Assembly (NCBI GenBank): GCA_039566865.1
Contig: CM076943.1
Span: 18,433,501-18,497,500, forward strand
Reading direction: 5' to 3'
Source of the DNA: Aurelia coerulea
Taxonomy: Eukaryota > Cnidaria > Scyphozoa > Semaeostomeae > Ulmaridae
Length of the DNA: 64,000 nucleotides
Shown: piece after piece, positions 1 to 11,133 of the stretch
Layout of the letters: every line of letters starts with the position of its first letter
How positions within the stretch are numbered: the first letter of the stretch is position 1
Position numbers and translations under genes: made by a program
Notes under the pieces: generated by a model
Told to the model about the DNA's origin: nothing
Database searches by the model: none
Seen by the model: only the letters and a program-made list of their open reading frames with translations

Positions 1-3000
1 CTTCCCCATACCCAAGGCCTAAGGATCGAACACGTGCTCTTGTTAGTCGCGTTGGGCTCCCTGTGATCTCCTCCAGCGCACTGGTCTTTGATACATCTTT
101 CAAGAAAACGTCTTCTAGTTCAGTGTTACCGTTCAGCGTATTTTTTGTGTCTGATTCAATATTTCTTTTTCGAGGCGAGTAACTCGAAGTCATACCAACT
201 TCATTCATAAGATCATTGTTTATCAAATCTAGTTTTTCTAATCCAAACGATCGCAATCTTCTGCGAGTTAATCGGGGGATATCAGGGTCCGATCTCTGAT
301 TCGTAAAATGGTGCGACTTTCTTCGGTTCCTACGGGAAAGCGCACTCCTATGCTCATCCATCATCATTAACTGCGTGCGTCCGCGGGTTAATCTTTGCGG
401 ACACGCGATAAGATCGTCAATAACAGTATGTGGAAATGCAGGGCTAGGAGCGTCTGAAATTTTCTTTGTCTTTCGGGGTGAAGAGTTCAGTCCATTTAAA
501 TCATTAGGCCTGTCTTCTTTCATTCTGTCAATGCCTGATAGTTCGTTTAACAACACAACTGGGTTTTTCGATGAATCCATAAATCTATCAAAGAAATTTC
601 GATCATTTAAATAAGTTTCATCTCGTCTTTCGATATCGAATGATAATCTGCGAGACAATGCCGGGACTGGTCCGTCCTTTGTTTCTGTACAGCTTGATTC
701 AATTTTGGGTAGCGTGGTGGTGTCGTTATTCGGCGAATCATTTTCCTTTTGAGAGAACGAAGACTCAGAACAATGGCCGTTTACAATAGTATGATTCGCA
801 CTAATAGTAGTTGTCGTTTGAAAATCATCTGTAATTTCTTCGTTAAAACTACCCTCTGCAGTGCCAGTTTCATCGTCCTTTAAAGCTTGTTGTTCAAAAC
901 ACAACTGGAGCGCGTTTACGAGTGGTGATTCCGCAGCCGGTGTATCTACGAGTGGTGATTCCGCAGCCGTTGTGTCTACGAGTGGCGATTCCGCAGCCGG
1001 TGTGTCTACGAGTGGCGATTCCGCAGCCGGTTTGTCTATGAATGACGATTCCGCAGCCGGTGTGTCTACGAGTGGTGATTCCGCAGCCGGTGTGTCTACG
1101 TGTGACGATTCCGCAGCCGGTGTGTCTACGTGTGACGATTCCGCAGCCGGTGTGTCTACGAGTGGTGATTCCGCAGCCGGTGTGTCTACGAGTGACGATT
1201 CCGCAGCCGGTGTATCTACGAGTGGTGATTCCGCAGCCGGTGTGTCTACGAATGGCGATTCCGCAGCCGGTTTGTCTATGAATGACGATTCCGCAGCCGG
1301 TGCGTCTACGAGTGGTGATTCCGCAGCCGGTGTGTCTACGTGTGACGATTCCGCAGCCGGTGTGTCTACGAGTGGCGATTCCGCAGCCGGTTTGTCTACC
1401 GGTGGCGATTCCGCGACCGGTGTAGTCGCCTGTGACGTTGACGGAAGCTCCGGTTCGGGTTCTGTTGATAATGACACTGAAGCTGGTTTCAAGTCTACAT
1501 TCTCACGAATAATGTCTTCGTGATCTCGAGTCGTTTCAGTAACATTCCTTATCGAAGTGTCGGTCTCTGGAGCTCCGGTTTCAATAGTTGTCAAGTCCTT
1601 AACCTCAGGCTCTGAGCAAACTTTAGACGTTAAGTCTTGGTGTTTCATATCTTCAATATTTTCCTGAGCACACTTTTTGATACCAGATGAAGTGTCAGTC
1701 TCTAAGACTGCAGTTTCTGTACTAAGCGTGTCTTTGGCATTAGGCTGTACGCAAACCTCAGAGCTCGAGTTTTGGTTGCTACACTTTTCCCTATTTTCTA
1801 GACAACGATTCTCCATAACACTTAAATCGTTTCGAGATTCCTTCTCTATATTAAACGCAGCCTGGGTTGCATTTTCTGGCTCTGAAGATGATGTTAAACA
1901 GTCTACTTTTTCGGAACGCAGCTCATCCTCTTTGTTATCATTTTCTACCTGGTCAGTTTCCAGGTCAACCTTGCAATCTGGATTAATACTGCAATTCGCG
2001 TCAACCTTGCAATCTGGATTAATACTGCAATTCGCGTCAACCTTGCAATCTGGATTAATACTGCAATTCGCGTCAACCTTGCAATCTGAATTAATACTGC
2101 GATTCGCATCAACCTTGCAATCTGGATTATCGTTGGAATCTGTGCCAACCTTAAAATCCGGGTCAACCTTGCCATTTGGAATATCAGCTGCCGGACTGGA
2201 TTCGTCAATGTTCGTCTCCAGATTTTTATCAATAAGTAAGTCGCTATTGTTTAAAACATCAGTTGAAACCTGTTCAATAACTTCGGACTGCTCGAGCAGT
2301 TTTGTAACAACAGATGAATAACTAAGACTGTCACCTGGCGTGTCTGAACAATGGACATTAGCTGTCTCTTGAGTATCAACAGCTATTGAGTCCTGTTTAT
2401 CGAAACCAACATTCGTTCTAGAGTCCCTGTTTTCAGTGAACTCATTTGGCTTCTGATTTCTATGTTCCTGTCCTTGGGAGATACTGCTATCCGCTTCGCA
2501 TAAATCTAAGTTTATAGATCGATCACAGCTTCTCGTGATACGACGCGGAGGTCTCCTACTAACTCCTTTATGTGAATCATTTAAACCCAAACGCTTCTTT
2601 ACTTCATTATGTACATTTAAGCATTTGACAGTGTCATCTTCAGCATGTCCAATTGAAGAACGCAAATCCGTGTTCCCCAATCTAGAAATTATATCCTCCT
2701 TGACTGGTAGCTCTACGTCTAAAGTGCCTTTAATATCCCGTGGACTTGATCTCAAAACACGCTTAACGGCGCTGCTTTGTCCTTTGTTGCCTTTAGGACC
2801 TCGCTTTGGCGTTCGACAACTTTTCTCTGAGGCTACACAATTTAAAGTGTCAACTTTCCAGGAGCTTTTAGTCTCAATCTTTGGAGATTCAGATGGAGCA
2901 TTAATAAAATTACTTTGTCCATCACCAAAATCAATAGTTTGTTTCTGCACAACTTTGATTGTATCCTTGCATTTTGTATTGTCAGCATTCTGAATGGAAT

Positions 3001-3622
3001 CAGTATTTGCAATAGTCTCAGTGGAGCTTTCAGCTTTGTTTTGCGGGCAAAGATTTGACTTGCTGGCCATTTCTTTGGCATCCTCCATCAAATTCTTCTT
3101 GATACCATTCAAAGTTAAAAGCTTTTCCAAAGTATTTCCCTGATCATTCATAGCATTCCCAGGCGGTTGTTGATCAGGGACTTTCATCGTAATCACCTCC
3201 GTTACATCTACGCTCTCGTTTCCATCTCCACATGAAACAGTGTTACTACTACTAGCTTCAGTGTGAGGCTGAACAGCAGCTACGTCACCAGTGTAACTCG
3301 TGTAGCTACAGCTAGGTTCACTGTTAAGCCCAACAGTACCCCCGTCAGTGAAGCAAGCACCCGATGAACTTGTTTCATCTTCTGCAGTCCCTTCTTCACC
3401 AAGATGATCTGCATACGGGGGTCCATACATAGAATACGAAGGGAATTTTGTAAACCTCATTAATTCATTTCCCGATGCAATTTTATTGAATTCTTCTTCT
3501 GATAAAGTTGATTGTTCTGATTCCAGAATATCATTTTGTTTATTAAAGACGTCTTGAGATGCTTTGTGCACTTCTTTCTTCACTCTTTCGCGACGAATAA
3601 TTAAGTAACACAAATTGCGCAA
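1..3622 (-). CDS. JADE: JADE large C-terminal exon, continues past the left edge
   Basis: A CCTTGCAG acceptor at 3630-3623 opens a frame with no stop over more than 1,200 codons to base 1. It starts [20 protein letters not shown], which aligns with the RNLCYMVTRRER segment of JADE. The rest is acidic, Ser/Thr-rich and probably disordered, with basic islands ([31 protein letters not shown]) likely to be nuclear localisation or DNA/histone contacts. Near the edge the motif RLTRxRxRSxGL occurs twice ([12 protein letters not shown] and [12 protein letters not shown]), with a weaker RLTRGR copy upstream. Two minisatellites are translated in frame. Plus-strand frames here (for example 861-1523) are antisense shadows. 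Confidence 0.9.
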   Translation of the reverse strand, partial: MRNLCYLIIRRERVKKEVHKASQDVFNKQNDILESEQSTLSEEEFNKIASGNELMRFTKFPSYSMYGPPYADHLGEEGTAEDETSSSGACFTDGGTVGLNSEPSCSYTSYTGDVAAVQPHTEASSSNTVSCGDGNESVDVTEVITMKVPDQQPPGNAMNDQGNTLEKLLTLNGIKKNLMEDAKEMASKSNLCPQNKAESSTETIANTDSIQNADNTKCKDTIKVVQKQTIDFGDGQSNFINAPSESPKIETKSSWKVDTLNCVASEKSCRTPKRGPKGNKGQSSAVKRVLRSSPRDIKGTLDVELPVKEDIISRLGNTDLRSSIGHAEDDTVKCLNVHNEVKKRLGLNDSHKGVSRRPPRRITRSCDRSINLDLCEADSSISQGQEHRNQKPNEFTENRDSRTNVGFDKQDSIAVDTQETANVHCSDTPGDSLSYSSVVTKLLEQSEVIEQVSTDVLNNSDLLIDKNLETNIDESSPAADIPNGKVDPDFKVGTDSNDNPDCKVDANRSINSDCKVDANCSINPDCKVDANCSINPDCKVDANCSINPDCKVDLETDQVENDNKEDELRSEKVDCLTSSSEPENATQAAFNIEKESRNDLSVMENRCLENREKCSNQNSSSEVCVQPNAKDTLSTETAVLETDTSSGIKKCAQENIEDMKHQDLTSKVCSEPEVKDLTTIETGAPETDTSIRNVTETTRDHEDIIRENVDLKPASVSLSTEPEPELPSTSQATTPVAESPPVDKPAAESPLVDTPAAESSHVDTPAAESPLVDAPAAESSFIDKPAAESPFVDTPAAESPLVDTPAAESSLVDTPAAESPLVDTPAAESSHVDTPAAESSHVDTPAAESPLVDTPAAESSFIDKPAAESPLVDTPAAESPLVDTTAAESPLVDTPAAESPLVNALQLCFEQQALKDDETGTAEGSFNEEITDDFQTTTTISANHTIVNGHCSESSFSQKENDSPNNDTTTLPKIESSCTETKDGPVPALSRRLSFDIERRDETYLNDRNFFDRFMDSSKNPVVLLNELSGIDRMKEDRPNDLNGLNSSPRKTKKISDAPSPAFPHTVIDDLIACPQRLTRGRTQLMMMDEHRSALSRRNRRKSHHFTNQRSDPDIPRLTRRRLRSFGLEKLDLINNDLMNEVGMTSSYSPRKRNIESDTKNTLNGNTELEDVFLKDVSKTSALEEITGSPTRLTRARVRSLGLGYGE

Positions 3623-6600
3623 CTGCAAGGAAATAAAGAGATCATTTTACATGCATGAAAGTACCCTGAAGGCATATTCCAACTGCACGATGAACAGTAT
3701 TAAAAACAATCCTTGCATAAATATTTCGTTGCAAAATTTACAATATATTGTAACAACTTCTCTTTCCTCATCGCCAATTTTTACGAGCGATGAAAGATGC
3801 TAAAGCGGTCATGAAGTCTGCCGCAGAAGGTTTCTGGACAAATTGTTTAGCACACGTACTCGAGACATATTCTTTTATAATATTTTTTGCAAACACACCG
3901 TTTGACCCCGCAATTCCTAAAATCCGAAAAATTTTTCCAATTGTTTTCGAAAGAAAGAAAGAAAAATAAATAAAGTAAAAGAAATGAAAATGAAATGACA
4001 GGAATCACAAAGGATGCTGAGATGTATACAATCAAAATGAAAAAATAATCTCAAGAATCGGAGTTGTGAGAGCGGACGAATTGGATTTTGAAGTTTGCCT
4101 AAAATGAGTGTTCATTGTCATTTCAATAAGAAATTTGAGAACTGGCAGAACTGCTGATGCAATAAACCTTCAAAAATTGTTTTTCTTGGCTCTGAAAGGG
4201 CCGATTATAATAATCCACCTTTTCAAGATAAGAGGCGCGAAAGCCGAAGTATTTTGTTGTTTGAGATTTTGCATTTTAAAGGCTAAAATCTTATTCTGCG
4301 TACAAAGTTTAGTGTTGAGAAAAATTTTCAAATTCATATCTGCCTTTATTTCGAAATTATGGTAATATAAAGAATTTGAATTCATAAAGGTTTCGACCGT
4401 GAAATCGAAGTTTGGAAAAAAGTTGTCCAAAGTTTTGATTTCACGGTCAAAGCCCTTATGACTTTAAATTCTTAGAATTGTCATAATTTGGAAATAAAGA
4501 CATCTATGAATGTGAAAATTTGCTTTCGTGCTAAACATTGTTAGCAGAACAAGATTTTAGCCTCAAAAATGCAAAATCTCAAACAGCAAAATACTTCCGC
4601 TTTCGCACCTCTTATCCTGAAAAGGTGGATTCTTCCTTCATTTTCATTGCCAACCATTGTTCTTTCGAATAAGCTATAGCTGATTAATGTTAAGAACTTT
4701 TATGTTTCGACAGTTATTCCATTATTTTGCCATTTAGGATTCATGCGCATCAGTCAAACCATTTAATCTCCTTTTCATCATTCTTTTCTCTGGCCTTCTC
4801 CCAGTTCTCTGTTTGTTTATATACACAGAGTGTCCCAAAAAATTGTGCCCCGTTTGCCTAAAGATTGCGACAAAACGGCAAAAGATTCTCGCAAAACTTT
4901 TGCATGATGCGACACCGCAGGCGGACGGATATAAGGGGGTCTGGGGGCGGAGCCCCCAGAAATTTTTTTGGACCACACCCTTTTAAGCATGGGAAACGCC
5001 CATTTTACCATGGGAAACACCCTTACAATATCTTCTGTGGTATATCATTTATGGACTGAATTAGGTTTTTTTGCCCGTTAAATATGAAGGTCATATATCA
5101 AGCTCTTTTAAAAATGAACAGCAAGATTAATTTTGTTACTTCTACATCTAAATCTATCAGTGATGCAACCACCCCTTTACTTCAATAAAATATATTTCGA
5201 ATAGCCTACCAGAGCCTGCCCCCCCCCCTAGTGTTCTCGTCTAGATTCAACAATATAACAAACCTTTCTCAGCTTGTATGACTTCGTAAAATGCGGGGGC
5301 TTACTGAATCATTGTAAATTAAAAAGTAAAACAAGTTATGCTTACTTCACTGGTCGTAAACCATTGGCCCTGGACGTTTGGGTCGCTGGAAACTGTATTA
5401 TTACAGCAGCCGATTCTAACAACGATGGCCTAAGGCCTATCATCAGCAGCGGTGGTGCTGTGGGTTTCCATCTCTAACAGCTCTTGCAAGTTTTCTCGAA
5501 TAAAATGCAATCCTTCCTTCCTCTCCTTATCTTCTAAGTTTTTATTTACAATGATGCTGTGTATGTTTTGAAGAAACGGGAAACCTTTGCTGCGAACATC
5601 CATTTCTTCGAACTTTGACTTTTGACTTTGACCGCCCACTATTTGGTTTTGTAGTCTTAGAACAATTGCACAAGTCAACTGGAATTTCTATTGGAAACTT
5701 GAAGAACAATTGCATAGGTCAACTTTCATTTCTATTGGATACTTGAACAACAATTGCTTAGGTCAACTTGAATTTCTATTGGATTCTTAAGCAACAATTG
5801 CATAGGTCAACTTGAAATTCTATTGGATAGTTTAACTTGAGCATAAGTCAACTCGGCTTCTCATTCGTTACTTCAAATCCCACCTATGCTCGCGCCCAAA
5901 CTTTCAGAAGGACTATGCTGGCCAGTAGAATATACCGACTTGTATTCGAAACAAAAACAAAATATTTCAACGCGTAGGCGGGAGCTTAGTCATAGACGAT
6001 GACATATAAATGAAATCAAATGCACACAAAGAGATACGCTCTTACGCACACAATTCAATGATGATGGATGCAAACAATAAAACGAAATAAAATCTTTCAA
6101 TGGAAATAATATACTGAATGAGGTTTGCAATACCGAATTGAAGTTTCTGAGAATCTGACTTATGCTTGCGCATAAGTTGCTATAGTCTGGATCCGCCCCT
6201 GTGCTCTTTAGATATTCAATTAAAGTTTGCAACCATCCCCGTAAAAATCCGTTAAGAAATGATGGAGCTATGACCTTCAAAAGACCAAATTTGCTTGATG
6301 ACTGAAAGCAGCGGTCGGCCATTTTGTCGTACTATTTTGCAGTGATAAGTATCTTCACGTGAAGTAAGAAATAATTTCTGTGAGGTCAGGAATAGTGTAA
6401 CTCTCCGAGGATCATCGGAATTTTCACGAGAGCTATGAAATTGGAGGTTGCTGTGTCATTTTCAATCCATGAAGCTATTTATCGCTGCAAAATAGTACAA
6501 CAAAATGGCCGACCGCTGTTTTCAGTCATTAGGCACATTTGGTCTCCTGAAGGTCATAGCTCCATCATTCTTCAACGGATTTTTATGGGGATGGTCGCAA

Positions 6601-9600
6601 ACTTTAATTGGGCATCTGAAGAGCACCCTCATGCAAAAGTTTTGCGAGAATCTTTTGCCATTTTGTCGCAATCTGCAGACAAACAGGGCACAATTTTTTG
6701 GGACACCCTGTATATCAAATGTGATTTCACTTCATACCTGGTGAGCCAGAAAAAAGTTCCCACTTTCAAAAATTAGTAGCACCACCAGTTCTTCATGGAT
6801 TTGAATGATTCAAATTCTAGTTAAAAGTCAAAAGATCAAAGTATTTTTGTGATTTTTCTCGTCTTCTTACCAACACTGCAAATATACTGTAGGTAAATTC
6901 AACTTTACAAAAATGTCATAGTTGCAAAATGACTAAAATGGGCCTGAAACACTTGATCAACTCGTCAGGACTCTGCTCCCACAGAACAATACGTACGGGC
7001 GTTTCACCTCTCTCGAGGGTAATAAGACAGATTCTCAAACAGATACTAAAGATTTTTAATCCCATGGCATTAAATGTGCAGACGATATCTCTCACCCATG
7101 AGAAATTACATTTTCTCTGTTGTTCTGAGCGAGGAGTCCTTGATTTGATCACGTACTTTAGGCCTTTTTCAATCATTTTGCAACCACAAAGTTTTTGTAA
7201 ACTTGATTTTATCAATTTTTCCAGTGCTCATAAGAAGGCGAGAAAAATCACAAAAATACTTCTATCTTTTGGCTGTCAAGCAAATATTGATTCTTTCAAA
7301 TCCATCCAGTACCCTTGATACTATGAATTTGCAAAAGTGGGAACTCTTTTCTGGTTCACCCGGTAGTTGAAATTCTTCCCTCAAAGTCCAAAATTTGTCT
7401 GCTGATTTCCAGATCATCTCCTCTATAAGTTCCAAATCTTCAAATCGGCTTAAAAGATGGGTGTAAACTTCTATGACCTAATTCTTTTGATCGAAAAGCT
7501 TGTAAGAAACTTCAGCTACTTGTCTACCGTTCGACTTTTCAGAAAAGAAATCTTGAATATCTTTCGAAATTACAATGTATCTTATATTTCTATTCATTTG
7601 AGGATGTGCCGTCATCAAATTTCTAAATCGTAAACCAGAACAGTGAGAGACTTTTGCTTCATACCATATCGGAAAAAATCCATTATTAAACTATTATGGT
7701 TTTCTTGAAAAGTATTTCATGTTTCGTGCAAAGTTTAGAAGCTACGATGGATTTAAATTTTTTTCAAAATTTGTTTTGAATTCCAGGCCTTTTCGTAAAG
7801 AAATTTCCACAAGGGCGTCCTATCGCCCTTGTAGTTAAGCTTAGGAGGGCGATCGCCCCCTTAAAATAGTCTCGTGTTTTTACTTGTTTTTACTGATAAG
7901 CAATCAAAGCTTCCAAGGTCTTGTTCTTGCAACTTGGACTGTTTCCTTTATGTTCACTTCACCAGAGAGAAAAGAGTCCACTCGAACAGACTACACATTT
8001 TTTCATGCAAAGTTACAAGAAGATTTTATTCCATTTGTTTGCAATGTTCTTCTTTGTTGCTCCATTATTTTTCGTAAGTTAGCAAAAGGTCACAGTAGTT
8101 AAGCCAGCCACTTTCCTGTTGTTCCCTTGATTGAGTGTGAAGCCCCAGTCAAGATAAATAAAGATTCCACAAAAGTCATTAACAGATTAGAGAAGGCGAT
8201 TAGAGTAGTGGATGTAAGCCCTTGAAACAAAACAACCAAGTATCCATTAAAATTTCGTCAGAAAACTTTACTCAAACTTGTAGCAGGCCTGATCTACAGA
8301 GCAGAGAAGGGCTGCAGAATGTTAAACTGGAGAACGATTTTGTAAGAAAGTTAAGATAACTCTGAGTACTATTCATTTTATTGACAGACCCTGATCTCAA
8401 AGAAAGATTTAGTTAAACTGGGAACCTCGATCACGATGAAGAAGAGGGTCGGTACATATATATCGCAAATACTGCAAAGAAATTTTTAAAGACCACTGAT
8501 TTTGCTCTTCATTTTGCAGTTCTTTCAAGTTTCTTGTTAAAATCATTTTGCTAAAGACAAATCGAGAAACATTGACATTTTAGAGTTCGTTTGGGTTCTC
8601 TTCACCTTATTTGCTACACTAGTGGTTAGCCTTCACAACGGGTTGCTTTTGTAAAGAAGTCGAAGAGCTATTACTGAAGGAACAAGTTTAAATCAAGACG
8701 GCTTCGTTCCAAAAGTCTTTTGTAAACGAAATCCTGTTGGAGCTTCGGCAGCTTCGGGCGAAATACGTTTTTGCGAGGGCAGTCAATAGCCCACGTAAAA
8801 TATTTTGCGAGGGCGCTGGCGAGGGCGAGGGCGATCGCCCGCGTAAAACGAAAAGGCCTGCGAAAAAAAAAACCATTTTGGGGCATTATTCCAAATTGAA
8901 AGAGGTCAATCGTTCCATACGTTTTCCTTAAAGGGGTTCCGTCATCAAAATGTAAACAAAACGACGATTTTTGCAGTTTTTTAAAGGTGATATCACACAG
9001 GATTTTCGTATATTTTTCAAAATGAAAGTTGCTGTTTGGGCATTAATCCTTGTACTTCACTAAGGCACAAACCAAACATTCATATCTTCTACGATTGCTC
9101 GGATATAAGTGGATTTTTAACGGTCACTTTTTTGTGGCTTGGGTGAAGCCACCAAACAAATTGCAGAGAACAATGTATGAACAATGGATAATCCCCGACA
9201 CGTGCGAGTTTACGGATTTGTTTACTGTTTGACGACTGAGCCCCTTTAAGAAATGGTTTAACGGAAAATGTTTTCTCGATTCTGAGGCGCAAACTACTTG
9301 TGGATTCATCAACAAAAAAATCCTAGGCATGATCTGATTCAATTCAAAATTAAGCTAGTTAGGTGTAGTGTAATTGTATAGGATTGGTTGATGAATGAAA
9401 TTGAAACTGAAACTTGATTGTTTTTACTAACCCGGTACACGAGTACTTTCCCTTATAAAAAGTCTTGGTTGGCAAATGATTGAGGAATTGATTGGTTCCG
9501 AGACCAAAGTCATGGTGTTTAAGGCATTAAATGGTCTTGCTCCTCAATATTTGACCGAACTTTTCTCGAAAAACTCGCAGGGCTCCCTTCACACCCTCCG

Positions 9601-11096
9601 AAATACTTCTACTGACCTAAAGATACCATTAGTGAAAAGTGGAAATGGTCAAAGATGTTTTTCATTCAGAGGATGGATGTTTTTCATTCAGAGGGGTAAA
9701 ATATTGGAACAGCCTCTCAGCTGAGTCAAAGCAAGCCGTAAAACTCAACAGTTTAAAACAACTATTTAGGAAATGTTTCTTTTTTGCACTTAATTTTCTT
9801 CTGTAAATTCGAACAATTTTGTATTTTAGATTTTCATTTTTAAATCATATATTGTAATTATTTTAATAGTAGGTATATTCCATGAATTGTAAGATTTTTG
9901 ACGGAGGGCCCCTTGTAAATCAGCCTTTGCTGAAAGGTTACCCTCCTATAAATAAATGAAATGAAAAAATGAAATGAAATGAAATGAAAACGAGGAGGGT
10001 AGTACCGCAATATGGTCATGAAAGTGACACTATGTGGTCTGGAACTAGACTTATGACATTTAGTCCCTTGTTTCCCTGCGTTCTTTGATTTGCAGATATC
10101 ACTTGCTCAGTAGGGACTCATTTCATTACTCTTATATAGTGTAGCCACTTTAGGCCAATATGGTGTGGATCCATATTGACCAATCAAATTGCCAGAATTT
10201 AGTTTTCAACCAATAAGGAGGCGCTATTTAGACTGTTGTTGTTGTTGCGTACAAAAAACGGTTGATTCGGGAAAGCGTTCTCGTAGCTGCGATCGATCTA
10301 TTTTGTTTCTACAGAGGAAGATTACTGCTTGAAAAGTATGTATTTTGGGATGAGTAGGTTCCTAAAACATTATTCTTTGTACTACAAGTTTGCTTTTCAA
10401 TGTTGAAGCTCTTTAAACCAGAATTTGAAGCGATTTTGTTGAGTGTACGAGAACTCCCGCTAGTTTAGGCCATTTTGACACAAGGGGCCCATTTTATAAG
10501 AGTAATGAAATGAGTCCCTTATTGAGCAAGTGATATCTGCAAATCAAAGAACGCAGGGAAACAAGGGACGAAATGTCATAAGTCTAGTCTGGAACAGCTG
10601 TCATTTTTAGTTTGAATACGAAACAATGTTTAGCATAACCATCACACCACAACCCCGAACAGGCCAAAAGAGGCATCCACAACAAAAACTGATTTGGAGA
10701 GTCTTTCCTAGCATGATCTTAAATGCTTCATGTGAACGCAGTGCCATCTTCCAAAATTAAAGATGCAAGTCAAAATAGGTTACCTTTCTTTTCAAAACCC
10801 AGTATCCAAATAATTTCGATGTAATATCTTTCGTCAAACGCAATTCTCTCGCTGATTTCTTCACGCTTACTAATTTGAAGAATTTCTCTTGTAACTTCTG
10901 TAACCTAAAATAAAAGAGAAAATCCAATGGCTGTAGATTAAAATTCAATTCAATTCAATTCAAGTCAATTTCTTTTGTAAAATACAAAAACCAATGTAAC
11001 TCACACTAATATCAAAAAAGTTTATTTTGCACCACACAATAAAAAAAGCTTATCTGGCTTGCACTGCTAGCAAAATAATATAATAATAATTATAAT

Positions 11097-11133
<37 letters not shown>

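Noticed and set aside
921..1430. Regular 30-bp repeats resembling a CRISPR array
   Set aside because: Units are head-to-tail without unique spacers, lie in a eukaryotic exon and keep the reading frame; this is a coding minisatellite.
861..1523. Plus-strand repetitive protein frame ([10 protein letters not shown] repeats, 220 residues)
   Set aside because: It is the antisense of the [10 protein letters not shown] coding minisatellite. The minus frame is continuous with JADE for more than 1,200 codons.
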